IMG/VR virus record: IMGVR_UViG_3300032308_001506
Coordinates: 1-21,061 of that record
Length of the DNA stretch: 21,061 nucleotides
Source of the DNA: a virus
Direction: 5' to 3' (one strand)
The number at the start of each line of letters is the position of its first letter. Position 1 is the stretch's first letter. The notes below the pieces were generated by a model, which searched no databases, was not told where the DNA came from, and saw nothing but the letters and a program-made list of their open reading frames with translations. This document shows positions 12,935 through 20,666 of the stretch, one piece after another. Position numbers and translations under genes: made by a program.

Positions 12935-13440
12935 TATGCCGCCGCGATTCCGTAAAGGGTAAAAGTTGAAGCAGTTGTCCAATTATCCGAAGGGGCTATA
13001 AATGAAATAGTGTTAATTGCTGAAGTTGACCGCCAAGTGCAGACCTGAGCAGACACGCCTTGAGATGCTTCATTGGCACGTAAAAGAATTGTTTTGTAAG
13101 TAGTTGTATTTCTATAATTCATTAAGTCCATTATTACTAATTGAAAATTAGGCGAAGTAGAGACTGGAAATACAAAATCGGGAGTTGAAAAACTTGTCCC
13201 CCTTTGAGAACCAGCGGTGGAACCATTGCCCCGTAGCACAGTCATTCCGTAATTGTTACCGCTATCTACTGAACCATTGCCAACTCTAAAATAAGGATAA
13301 ACTCCGCCAGAGCTTAATTGCAGGTTCGCAATTAAGCGCAAGTCTGTATAGGCGCTAGAGATGCTGGAAAATGTAACTGTTCCGCTTGACCCTGTTCCAG
13401 TAGTAGTCGCAATTGGTTCATATGTTGCTCCTGCAGCCAT
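12934..13440 (-). CDS. Tail-tip / fibre-like protein, second of three paralogues, 168 aa
   Basis: Same fold type as its neighbours: YEPIATTTGTGSSGTVTFSS near the start, SSAYTDLRLIANL, a central SGNNYGMTVLRGNGS (close to SGNNYAAHYLVGNGS in the first paralogue) and a FTLYGIAAA end. Middle sequences differ strongly between copies, as expected for surface proteins under diversifying selection. Confidence 0.75.
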   Translation of the reverse strand: MAAGATYEPIATTTGTGSSGTVTFSSISSAYTDLRLIANLQLSSGGVYPYFRVGNGSVDSGNNYGMTVLRGNGSTAGSQRGTSFSTPDFVFPVSTSPNFQLVIMDLMNYRNTTTYKTILLRANEASQGVSAQVCTWRSTSAINTISFIAPSDNWTTASTFTLYGIAAA

Positions 13441-13443
13441 TGT

Positions 13444-14001
13444 CTATGCTCCCTTAATTCCGTATAGGGCGAAGTGTGTATATTGTTCAAAATTGGCACT
13501 TGATTCTAAAGATAATGTAACTGTTGTAATAGCGGCTGTGTTTTGCCATAAGCCGGAAGCAAGCCAGACCGTTCCGCTTCCATTTAAGTCAATGCCTGCT
13601 AGAGTGCGAGCTACTTTATATTTATTCGTATTTGAATAATCTAAAATATCCATAACGCCTGCACTATAAGAAGTTGCAGAAGCGGTTAAAATATCTAAAT
13701 AAAAACGACTAACAGATGATTCTGCCCCTGCGCTTGCAGACGAACCATTACCAACAAGATAATGAGCCGCATAATTGTTACCGCTGTCGGAATTGAATCT
13801 TACAATAGTATTAGTATTTCCCGAAGAGCGTCTAGCAATTCCTCTAATTTGTAAATGCGTGAAGGTGCCAGGAATTGAAGTAAAACTGATGCTTGAACTT
13901 CCGCCCGATCCAACAGTTATCGTTGCAATGGATTCGTAGGCCGTAGTCGAACTTTTGCTCCTACTTATCGAGCTGGCCATAATTCCTAATATTGGAGTCA
14001 T
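13444..14001 (-). CDS. Tail-tip / fibre-like protein, first of three paralogues, 185 aa
   Basis: The start is set by a TAATG overlap with the upstream stop; a longer frame has no ribosome site. After a polar leader (MTPILGIMASSISRSKSSTT) the domain begins YESIATITVGSGGSSSISF, then SIPGTFTHLQIRG, SGNNYAAHYLVGNGS, AITTVTLSLESS and FALYGIKGA. The longer N-terminus could anchor it to the tail. Probable receptor-binding role. Confidence 0.75.
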   Translation of the reverse strand: MTPILGIMASSISRSKSSTTAYESIATITVGSGGSSSISFTSIPGTFTHLQIRGIARRSSGNTNTIVRFNSDSGNNYAAHYLVGNGSSASAGAESSVSRFYLDILTASATSYSAGVMDILDYSNTNKYKVARTLAGIDLNGSGTVWLASGLWQNTAAITTVTLSLESSANFEQYTHFALYGIKGA

Positions 14002-14705
14002 TACGCGAGGTCGCCAACCACTAACCAAGAATTTGCTGCAAGTTTGATTGCGCTCGCGGCTGAATTGACCACTCTTAACTTAGGCGTGGCGCTGGTTGCG
14101 CCGGTCGAAATCACAGTTGTTGTTCCTGGTGTTGTCGCCCCTATTGTCGGTTGACCTGCTCCTGTGATCCAAACGAAGTGGACTTCGGTTCCAATCGCAA
14201 AGTTGAAAGTGGCGTCTGTTGGAATATTAAATTGCTGCGTTGCAGCGTTGTTCATTGAAAATAAATAACCTTCGTCGCCGCTTGCAATTGTGTAGGCCGC
14301 AGTTTTGGCTGAATAACCAATTGCTATCTTTGGCGTGGTGATTACTGGGCTGGTAAGCGTCTTATTTGTCAGCGTCTGGCTACCAGTTAAAGTCGCAACG
14401 GTAGAATCAATTGAAAGCGTTACGGATCCAGAAGTGCCGCCGCCAGATAATCCTGTGCCTGCTGTTACTCCCGTGATGTCTCCTGGGTTGCTTACTGGCT
14501 GGAATGCTGCGCCGTCGTAATATTCAAGTGAATTTGTATCAAGGAGATATGTCAGCATGCCTTCTGATACCACTCCTGCTAAGGCTGTGGTTCGAGCTGC
14601 TGAAGATGCAAATACCATCGTAGTCTGTTGCATCAGAAAAGTATTTACTTGCGCTGCTGTAAGCACGTCTCCTGTTGCGAATAACTTGTATCCTGCTCCT
14701 GCCAT
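14001..14705 (-). CDS. Minor tail / fibre protein, 234 aa
   Basis: The N-terminus YKLFATGDVLTAAQVNTFLMQQT matches the attachment segment of many siphovirus tail proteins (LTAADVNTYLMQQ type). The middle carries TLTGSQTLTNKTLTSPVI, a repeat-type motif common in tail fibres, preceded by a glycine-rich ITGVTAGTGLSGGG. The C-terminus is beta-rich. It likely anchors the following paralogues to the tail tip. Ribosome site AAGGAGAAA. Confidence 0.82.
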   Translation of the reverse strand: MAGAGYKLFATGDVLTAAQVNTFLMQQTTMVFASSAARTTALAGVVSEGMLTYLLDTNSLEYYDGAAFQPVSNPGDITGVTAGTGLSGGGTSGSVTLSIDSTVATLTGSQTLTNKTLTSPVITTPKIAIGYSAKTAAYTIASGDEGYLFSMNNAATQQFNIPTDATFNFAIGTEVHFVWITGAGQPTIGATTPGTTTVISTGATSATPKLRVVNSAASAIKLAANSWLVVGDLA

Positions 14706-14717
14706 GATTTCTCCTTA

Positions 14718-15974
14718 TTAGTAACTGAGAACGCCTGCGACGCCCAGAATTCCTTGCGATGTGCTGTCAAGAATAAACGCCTGGATAATGGGTTCGCTTG
14801 TCAGTATCTTAGTGGTGAATGTTGTCCTTGTTATGTCGTGTTGAAGCCCTTGCACGAATAATTCGCTGGTGATTGATGTGGATCCTGGCATCGCCTTTGT
14901 AATGTTGACTAGGTCGAATATCTCCAAGTTAATGCCGGCGATGTTTCGGGCGACTTGGCCGTCGTCGACAAGGTTGAGCGTCATTGAATCAATGCGAAGC
15001 GTTGCCTCTTTGCGTGATTGCAAGATCATCGTCGCTTGATTAAGAGATTCGGTATCGCTCTGCACCAGAATGCCGGTTCTAGCTCCTGAATGGATGAAGT
15101 AGTTATCTATCGAAGTCTGATCGGTAACGGTCTGGTTTGTTCCATTCAGTCTTTGAACCGAAACATCATTCACAATGAGCGTATCATCAAAACTCAGGTC
15201 GATTTGGGCATAGCCGATTCCTGATCCGTCGTCGCTGAAAACCGTCGGCGTTGAGTCTGCGTATTGGCTTACGGTGCTTCTTGAGTAGAAGGTTGCATTT
15301 CCTTCGGCGTCAAGAAAGAAGGCCCCGAACTCCGAGGATTCTACGTTCTGGATTGCTTCTAGAACGGTGCGGTCTACTGTTCCCGGATCTGCTTGCATCG
15401 AGCTGTCGCCGGCGTTGATGTCTCTTTGTGATGCAGGCCAGTCGACAACGTCTAGAAGTTTGTTGATGCGCGTTCCGCTTAGTTGTCCTGCTCCGGTATC
15501 TGGCACTGTGCTAATCGCTGCGTTATTTAGAAGGCGAAAGCCATCAACACATTGCAGGATTACTCTTGAAACTTCATTTGCTCCGATTGCGAACTGGGTG
15601 TCGTAGCTGGTGATAAAGCCTGAAAATAAATAATAACGAATGCCTTCATAATCGGCCCAGATTCGAATTTTACGTAAAGGAATTAGTTTCTGATAATAAG
15701 GCCCGGCGGTGTTGGCAGGATTGAACGCGCCTGTATCGTCCTTAATTTCAACGACTGCCGTTCCTGCTTCGAACTTGTTGAGGATTCGATTTCGCCCTCT
15801 TCGAATTGATGAGCGAAGAATAATGTCGGTAAGGTCGACGGAATCATCCGCGTCTGCGAGCTGGCCTGTTCCAAGTCGTCCTTTTACTGGATCGTCAAGC
15901 GTGAAGGCGGTTGCGATAAAGGCTGGGCCGTTGACGAAGTCGATGGCGGCGCCGAGCTGGGGAATGCCTGCCAT
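14718..15974 (-). CDS. Minor tail protein (tail tip / baseplate hub-like), 418 aa
   Basis: Directly follows the tape measure (TAATG junction), the usual place of distal-tail or hub proteins in siphoviruses. Segments include DVTDI-like VDLTDIILRSSIRRGRNRIL, FEAGTAVVEIKDDTGAFNP, IRIWADYEGIRYYLFSGFI and RVILQCVDGFRLL, typical of actinophage minor tail proteins with a gp27/Gp37-type hub layout. It would link the tail tube to fibres. No catalytic motif seen. Confidence 0.85.
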   Translation of the reverse strand: MAGIPQLGAAIDFVNGPAFIATAFTLDDPVKGRLGTGQLADADDSVDLTDIILRSSIRRGRNRILNKFEAGTAVVEIKDDTGAFNPANTAGPYYQKLIPLRKIRIWADYEGIRYYLFSGFITSYDTQFAIGANEVSRVILQCVDGFRLLNNAAISTVPDTGAGQLSGTRINKLLDVVDWPASQRDINAGDSSMQADPGTVDRTVLEAIQNVESSEFGAFFLDAEGNATFYSRSTVSQYADSTPTVFSDDGSGIGYAQIDLSFDDTLIVNDVSVQRLNGTNQTVTDQTSIDNYFIHSGARTGILVQSDTESLNQATMILQSRKEATLRIDSMTLNLVDDGQVARNIAGINLEIFDLVNITKAMPGSTSITSELFVQGLQHDITRTTFTTKILTSEPIIQAFILDSTSQGILGVAGVLSY

Positions 15975-18262
15975 TAGAGTGTAATCGCGTTCTTTGTGAT
16001 CGCCTGACCGTTATTTTGGCCCTGAAGAATCGCGTTACGGATCGCATTGACGAGGTCGCCTTCGGTGGTAACGCTGCCGTTGACAACGATGTTGACGGTG
16101 GATCCGCCCATCGATCCCATCCGGTTTAGTGGAATCACGGCCTCTGGCCCGGCTTCGCCGATCAGCGCTGTTGTTGGGCTGTTTACAATTCCGCCATTTG
16201 CCATCGGTATCAATCGGCCGAGAAAGTCTCTTCTCATAAAATCGTCGACGTATCCGCTTAAATCTACCGCTGGTTTTGATGGGATGTCTGGGAAAGTGGT
16301 TCCAGGCGTTCCTTGTCCACCACGACCAAAGCCTTTGAAACTCAGATTTGTTTCTGAAGGTGGCGCTGAAATCGTTCCCCCTGTCGCTGCCACATAATTG
16401 TTAAGAGCTTGGAGTGCTCTTCTCCATGATTCTGCTGCTTGGTTTCCTGGTGTCGGCCAAAGGTCAGAAGGCGTGACTCCTTCTGCAATTTTGCTTGCAT
16501 AATTTGAGACTTGTATATTTGTTAAATTCCATTTGTTTGCAAGGTTATTGACTTCTTCATCTGAAAGTTTGCCATCGTTTAGCGCTGCAAAGAAATCGAG
16601 ATAAACCTCTGCCTGTCTCTTTGTGACGCCCCATTGTTCTGCTAGGGCATCGACTTCTCTTGTTGAAATCTTTCCGTCGTTGACGGCAAAGATGGCAGTC
16701 GTGTATGCAACGACGGCGTCTTTGCTTATTCCCCACTTCTGGGAAAGGATAATTACTTCTTCTGGTGAAATCTTTGAGTCTGCAACAACGCCGAGCAGAT
16801 CGGTGTAACGCTTGATTGCATCGTTTGCCTTGAGTTGCGCATCAAGGTTTGCCAGAAGGGTTTTGACTCGCTCTGATTCTTGCAGATTTGCCTGGCGAAT
16901 AAGATTCAGGCGTGCTGCTTCGAGCTGTATCGGATCTGTTTCTGTTGTTGGTTTGATTCCAAACTTTCGAAGCGCTGCAAGCGCCTTCTGTGTTGCAATA
17001 AGTTTCGCATCTGCTGCGGTTTGTGCCTTTGTCTTTCCTGTGGTCTTGCCAAGATTGACATTAAGACCGCCGAGGCTTTTCATGAAGTCTTCGGTGGTTG
17101 CATTTAATCCATCGAATGAGAATTCTAAATCTTCACCCGAATTGTCTAACTCGCCCATCGCGCCATTTGCAGATTTGATTGCAAAATAAAGACCGCCAAG
17201 TGTTGCCGTAAATGCGGCAAGGCCAGCGGCTCCGGCTGCGATTGAAATTCCGCCTGTGGCTACTGCCTGCGCTGCGGCTGCGGCGATTGCGGCAGCTCTG
17301 ATTGCCTTGTAAGCGTTGACCAGTGTTGTGATCGCTCCAACAAATGCAATGACTTTGGTTGCTACAAATGTTGCTGCGAATATTGCGCCGAGTGCCACGA
17401 AGACTTCTTTATTCTTTGCTACAAATGCAAAGATTTTGAATACTACGAATCCAAAGCCGACAACGGCTTTGATTGCGCCACTCATAACACCGACAAGCTT
17501 TGTGCCATTTTCTTCTAAGAATTTTTGTATTGCTGGAATAACTTTAGTAACTAAGGTTGTAAATAATTGTTCAAGGGTAGGTAGCAACGCTGTGCCAAGT
17601 GTTTCTTTGGCTTCGTCGAATGCAATCGCTAAGCGCTTCATTCTAAATTCGAATGTGTTTGCTCTGGCTGCTGCTGCGCCAGCGAATGTCTTTGCTGTCA
17701 AAGTAAGAACGGCGTTTAAGTCTTTTGCTTTAACCATTGCATCTGTGATTGGCACGCCTAGATTCTTGAGCGCTCTAAAGTTTCCTTGCAACGCCTTTGT
17801 TACGGCATTTGTGGCTGTGCCCATGTCAACGGATCCGCCGGCTGAGACATCCATCGCTAAACCTAGAAGTTGTTGCCCTGCTGTCAGGCTGCCTGTTACT
17901 GAGGCCAATTTTGCAAGCGCTGGACGAAGGTCGTCATCGACGACTCCGAATGCTCGCTGAGTTTGATCTATAAATACTTCGGTTGCAGCGATTGCTGCGT
18001 CTGTTGCGCCTGTGGTGTTTCTAAGTGAATTTGCCAGAAGCGTCTGGGATTTTTCGTCTGCGATTGCGGCCTTGACGGAGTCGACGCCAATCTTGACGGC
18101 GAATGCTGCGCTCGCTGCTGCGGCAATCGCAAATGATTTAGCTACTTTGCCTGCAAATTTATCGAAATTCTTGCCGAGCTTGTTGATGTCTCTGGCTGCT
18201 GCCTTGCTGCCCTTGTCTGAATATTGAGTGATAATCCGGGCGGTTACTGCGCCTATTGCCAT
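15974..18262 (-). CDS. Tail tape measure protein, 762 aa
   Basis: The length, the Ala-rich helical character, two membrane-like hydrophobic regions (about 266-312 and 322-362) and the C-terminal tape-measure signature ALIGEAGPEAVIPLNR (699-714) identify it. It fixes tail length and is injected with DNA. Residues 484-590 hold three tandem copies of a ~34-residue module containing a DGKIS-type loop followed by EVxxLxxxW. Ribosome site GAGAGGATAA, six bases after the previous stop. Confidence 0.93.
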   Translation of the reverse strand: MAIGAVTARIITQYSDKGSKAAARDINKLGKNFDKFAGKVAKSFAIAAAASAAFAVKIGVDSVKAAIADEKSQTLLANSLRNTTGATDAAIAATEVFIDQTQRAFGVVDDDLRPALAKLASVTGSLTAGQQLLGLAMDVSAGGSVDMGTATNAVTKALQGNFRALKNLGVPITDAMVKAKDLNAVLTLTAKTFAGAAAARANTFEFRMKRLAIAFDEAKETLGTALLPTLEQLFTTLVTKVIPAIQKFLEENGTKLVGVMSGAIKAVVGFGFVVFKIFAFVAKNKEVFVALGAIFAATFVATKVIAFVGAITTLVNAYKAIRAAAIAAAAAQAVATGGISIAAGAAGLAAFTATLGGLYFAIKSANGAMGELDNSGEDLEFSFDGLNATTEDFMKSLGGLNVNLGKTTGKTKAQTAADAKLIATQKALAALRKFGIKPTTETDPIQLEAARLNLIRQANLQESERVKTLLANLDAQLKANDAIKRYTDLLGVVADSKISPEEVIILSQKWGISKDAVVAYTTAIFAVNDGKISTREVDALAEQWGVTKRQAEVYLDFFAALNDGKLSDEEVNNLANKWNLTNIQVSNYASKIAEGVTPSDLWPTPGNQAAESWRRALQALNNYVAATGGTISAPPSETNLSFKGFGRGGQGTPGTTFPDIPSKPAVDLSGYVDDFMRRDFLGRLIPMANGGIVNSPTTALIGEAGPEAVIPLNRMGSMGGSTVNIVVNGSVTTEGDLVNAIRNAILQGQNNGQAITKNAITL
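16499..16813 (-). repeat. Three tandem 34-residue repeats in the tape measure
   Basis: Copies are centred on VADSKISPEEV, VNDGKISTREV and LNDGKLSDEEV, each followed by LxxxW(G/N)(I/V/L)(S/T). The loop D-x-K-I/L-S-x-x-E-V resembles half of an EF-hand or dockerin module, though the first Asp positions of a canonical calcium loop are incomplete. DNA copies have diverged. Confidence 0.8.
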
Positions 18263-18268
18263 GTCGGG

Positions 18269-18820
18269 TTATCCTCTCTCTTTATTTAGATTGGCTTGCA
18301 GGGTCTTCTTTGCGTCGTCCATTGCTGATCTGATATTGGCATAAATCCGAGGGCGATCACGATCAATGACGGCATAAATTCCGCGACTGGCTTTGCGGAA
18401 GCGATCGTTCATATTGCCGATCAGTTTGCGTCCGGTTCCTTCGCCTGGGCTTCTGCGTCCTGCCACTTCAAAGATAACGCCCGAGGCGGTCTTGTTTAGG
18501 AGTGCGCCTGCGCTGGTGGTGTAATCGGCTCTCACGCGGCCTTCTGCGCGAGTTTTAATAATGCCCTGGCGAATCGCTTGCGGATCCCATGCTGGCCAGC
18601 CCTGGCCACCTCTGGTGCTCTTGCGTGGGTTCTTTGCGGCTGTGGTGCGCCATCCACTCATTGGGGGTTTGTCTGGAATCTGCTCTTTGGCAGCTCCTTC
18701 GGCAAGACGCAGTTCGTCGTTGATAACTTTGTTCAATCTACGAGCTGCGTCTTCGTCGAATTTTTTCAAGGCTGCAACGGTTTCCTTGATGCCGCTAATT
18801 GCAACGACTTCATTGGCCAT
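18269..18820 (-). CDS. HK97 gp10-like tail/neck protein, 183 aa
   Basis: The N-terminus (IKETVAALKKFDEDAARRLNKVINDELRLAEGAAKEQIP) resembles HK97 gp10-type proteins: a helix followed by proline. A basic middle, KNPRKSTRGG and GRRSPGEGTGRKLIG, and a C-terminal helical RIYANIRSAMDDAKKTLQ follow. Such proteins usually lie before the tail tube; here it lies between the tail chaperone and the tape measure. It could also be an unrelated minor virion protein. Confidence 0.55.
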   Translation of the reverse strand: MANEVVAISGIKETVAALKKFDEDAARRLNKVINDELRLAEGAAKEQIPDKPPMSGWRTTAAKNPRKSTRGGQGWPAWDPQAIRQGIIKTRAEGRVRADYTTSAGALLNKTASGVIFEVAGRRSPGEGTGRKLIGNMNDRFRKASRGIYAVIDRDRPRIYANIRSAMDDAKKTLQANLNKERG

Positions 18821-19225
18821 GTTTATTTGCCGCCTTTGCCTTCTCCTTTAGATAAATCACAATCGCTTCAAGGATGCCATCTGGTGCATCTAATAAAGCG
18901 ACCGGACTTATTCCCGTCTCCACAGAAACTGCTGCTATTGAATATGTCAGGCTATCTCTGTGGATTCTGAATTTGGGTCTGTGTCCAGGGAAACATTTTC
19001 GAGCGTATCTAAGAAATCGGGGCCGAATGGTTTTACAATGACTCCGTTTGCTTTAAGCGCAAGCCACCCGAGGTAGTAGATATGCTCAAGTTTCTGCTCT
19101 TCGCCGATAAGTTTTGCTAGGCCTTTTCCATACTTCTGTTCAAAGTCGACGATGATGCGTGGCCGTAATGAGAACGTTTTTTCCACGCCATCAGTCGTCT
19201 TGACTTTGATGTTTAATCCATCCAT
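18810..19225 (-). CDS. Tail assembly chaperone, -1 frameshift product (gpGT-like), about 138 aa
   Basis: Slippage at C CCA AAT after Pro84-Asn85 would give FRIHRDSLTYSIAAVSVETG, then ISPVALLDAPDGILEAIVIY and a basic LKEKAKAANKHGQ end. The segment ETGISPxxLLDxP...EAIxxxLKEKA is typical of the second (T) domain of actinophage chaperones. The -1 frame is open from about 19057 to its stop, which overlaps the next start by 11 nt. No ATG opens that frame on its own. It would be the minor product that brings tube subunits to the tape measure. Confidence 0.8.
18947..19225 (-). CDS. Tail assembly chaperone, short form (gpG-like), 92 aa
   Basis: Gene between the tail tube and the tape measure, the fixed place for tail assembly chaperones. 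The protein has KVKTTDGVEKTFSLRPRIIVDFEQKYGKGLAKL and a central WLALKANGV, as in gpG-type chaperones. The start has CAGGGGGAAAAG. The C-terminal TEIA ends just after a slippery heptamer, so a minority of ribosomes should read on in the -1 frame. Confidence 0.88.
   Translation of the reverse strand: MDGLNIKVKTTDGVEKTFSLRPRIIVDFEQKYGKGLAKLIGEEQKLEHIYYLGWLALKANGVIVKPFGPDFLDTLENVSLDTDPNSESTEIA
18971..18977 (-). promoter_or_regulatory. Programmed -1 ribosomal frameshift site CCCAAAT
   Basis: The heptamer matches X XXY YYZ in the zero frame (C CCA AAT) and lies 21 bases before the zero-frame stop. Both codons can re-pair one base back (CCA to CCC, AAT to AAA). I did not identify a clear downstream pseudoknot. 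Confidence 0.7.
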
Positions 19226-19243
19226 CTTTTCCCCCTGTTTTCT

Positions 19244-19651
19244 TTAGGTTGTTGTCTTTGTAATTGCGCCGGAGATCGGCCAAGTTACACTTGCTGTCGC
19301 TAATTCACCGACGGATCCGTTAATCGGAGTCCATTCTGAAACTAGCGCCGAAAATTGGTATTGCGGATTGACTGATGTTGTTGTTCCTGCTACTGGCTTT
19401 GCTACTACGCTGACTGCTGTTCCAAGTAACGGATAAATTGTTTGTTCTACTTCTCCTGTTGCATAGTCCTGGTGAAATTCGAACGTTACGGAATTGTCTG
19501 CGAGGCCCGCCACCCGAGTTTTCGCAGAATTTCCGAAGGCCGTTGTCTCGACGATATCAAATGTCGAATTTAACGAAATGCTCGAAATATAATCAGAGAG
19601 ATCTGTGCTTCCAAATACAACAGATGCGTTTGTTAATACGAGTCTTGCCAT
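19244..19651 (-). CDS. Major tail (tube) protein paralogue B, 135 aa
   Basis: About 60% identical by eye to the gene just upstream, with shared LTNA, DLSD, ETTAF, AKTRVAGLxDNS, EFHQDYAT, EVEQTIYPLLGT and the near-identical SEWTPINGSVGELATASV near the end. The predicted beta-rich fold and position before the chaperone fit a siphovirus tail tube protein. It is joined to paralogue A by a TAATG overlap. Either both build the tube or one is a specialised end or decorated form. Confidence 0.82.
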   Translation of the reverse strand: MARLVLTNASVVFGSTDLSDYISSISLNSTFDIVETTAFGNSAKTRVAGLADNSVTFEFHQDYATGEVEQTIYPLLGTAVSVVAKPVAGTTTSVNPQYQFSALVSEWTPINGSVGELATASVTWPISGAITKTTT

Positions 19652-20061
19652 TATACGACCGCCTTAGTGATTGCTCCGGTTATTGGCCAAGTCACACTTG
19701 CTGTTGCCAATTCGCCGACGGATCCGTTTATCGGAGTCCACTCTGAAATAATAGCAGAGAAGCTAAAGCTTGGATTGAATGCGCCAGTGGCTGAGCCATT
19801 TGGCTTAACGATTACTGCTGCTGGTGTTCCGAGAAGTGGGTAAATTGTCTGTTCCACTTCGCTTGTTGCGTAGTCCTGGTGGAATTCCAGGGTGATTGAA
19901 TTGTCTTCTAATCCAGCAACACGAGTCTTTGCTGCTGTTGATGAGAATGCGGTGGTTTCAATAACGTCGAATGTTTCAGAGAGTGTTACTGATGCGACCA
20001 AATCGCTCAGGTCTACTCCGCCGACGGAGATAAATGCGTTAGTTAAAACTATGCGAGGCAT
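19651..20061 (-). CDS. Major tail (tube) protein paralogue A, 136 aa
   Basis: First copy of the tandem pair. The sequence VLTNAFISVGGVDLSDLVAS opens a beta-rich domain, the conserved centre includes TRVAGLEDNSITLEFHQDYA, and the end shares SEWTPINGSVGELATASV with paralogue B. The most divergent segment is around residues 83-103. It starts in a TAATG overlap with a small upstream gene. Confidence 0.82.
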   Translation of the reverse strand: MPRIVLTNAFISVGGVDLSDLVASVTLSETFDVIETTAFSSTAAKTRVAGLEDNSITLEFHQDYATSEVEQTIYPLLGTPAAVIVKPNGSATGAFNPSFSFSAIISEWTPINGSVGELATASVTWPITGAITKAVV

Positions 20062-20252
20062 TATTTAGTCGCTCCTTCTTCTGTTTCGGTTTTGATGGAT
20101 GGGGTTTGTGGTGCTGTGTTACTTGCTTTGATGTGGTTTCCAGCGATCAGAGTTTCTGGGCTGAGTCCTGCATCTTGCAATTCTTTTGCTGTGATTGTGT
20201 CGCCTTTGATTTTGCCGCAGACTTCTCGGCTTGAGATTACTGTATATGTCAT
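20061..20252 (-). CDS. Small hypothetical protein, 63 aa
   Basis: Sits between the tail terminator and tail tube. The first 40 residues (TYTVISSREVCGKIKGDTIT, then AKELQDAGLSPETLIAGNHI) look like a small folded domain, followed by a Thr/Glu-rich polar tail. Ribosome site AAGGAACC. Not recognised; perhaps a head-tail joining accessory. Confidence 0.7.
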   Translation of the reverse strand: MTYTVISSREVCGKIKGDTITAKELQDAGLSPETLIAGNHIKASNTAPQTPSIKTETEEGATK

Positions 20253-20261
20253 GTCGGTTCC

Positions 20262-20666
20262 TTATCCGTAGATTGTTAGGCGGTATCGGTAAGAGAGAAA
20301 AGTATTAGATTGCGAATCGTATGTTCCAGACTCTGCGCCGATTACTCGCAATGTCTGGCATGTTCCACCGAGTGTTCTATCTGCTTCGATTGCTGCTTTG
20401 ATAGATGTTGCTCCTGTGCCTGCAAGGTATCCATCGAGCTTGTCTTGTCCTGCTCGCTCTGAGAAGCGCTGAACGATTACATAAATATCCACATTCGCCA
20501 GGTCTAATCCCCGAGCGTTATCGATATCGAATGTAAAATCGAGCTGCCCCACGATTGCGCATGGCGGCGTCACTGGTTCTGGAATTACATCGTATGCGCG
20601 AAGTCCTGAAATTGTTTGCAGTCTTGTCTTGAGTGCATCTCGCACTTGGCTTGGTTGCATCGGCAT
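20262..20666 (-). CDS. Tail terminator / tail completion protein, 134 aa
   Basis: Follows the connector and precedes the tail tube. The protein has MPMQPSQVRDALKTRLQTISGLRAYDVIPEPVTPPCAIVG, a signature opening of tail terminator or minor tail proteins of this fold, then VDIYVIVQRFSERAGQDKLDGYL, and a C-terminal beta segment ending RYRLTIYG. It caps the tail tube at the head-proximal end. Starts in a TAATG overlap. Confidence 0.78.
   Translation of the reverse strand: MPMQPSQVRDALKTRLQTISGLRAYDVIPEPVTPPCAIVGQLDFTFDIDNARGLDLANVDIYVIVQRFSERAGQDKLDGYLAGTGATSIKAAIEADRTLGGTCQTLRVIGAESGTYDSQSNTFLSYRYRLTIYG

Noticed and set aside
12935-12982. N-terminal extension of the third tail paralogue
   Set aside because: The extension lies inside the preceding gene; the TAATG junction at 12934 gives an N-terminus aligning with its paralogues.
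17316-17960. 214-codon plus-strand open frame opposite the tape measure
   Set aside because: Ala/Thr/Val-biased antisense shadow of the tape measure with no ribosome site; the minus-strand gene is unmistakable.
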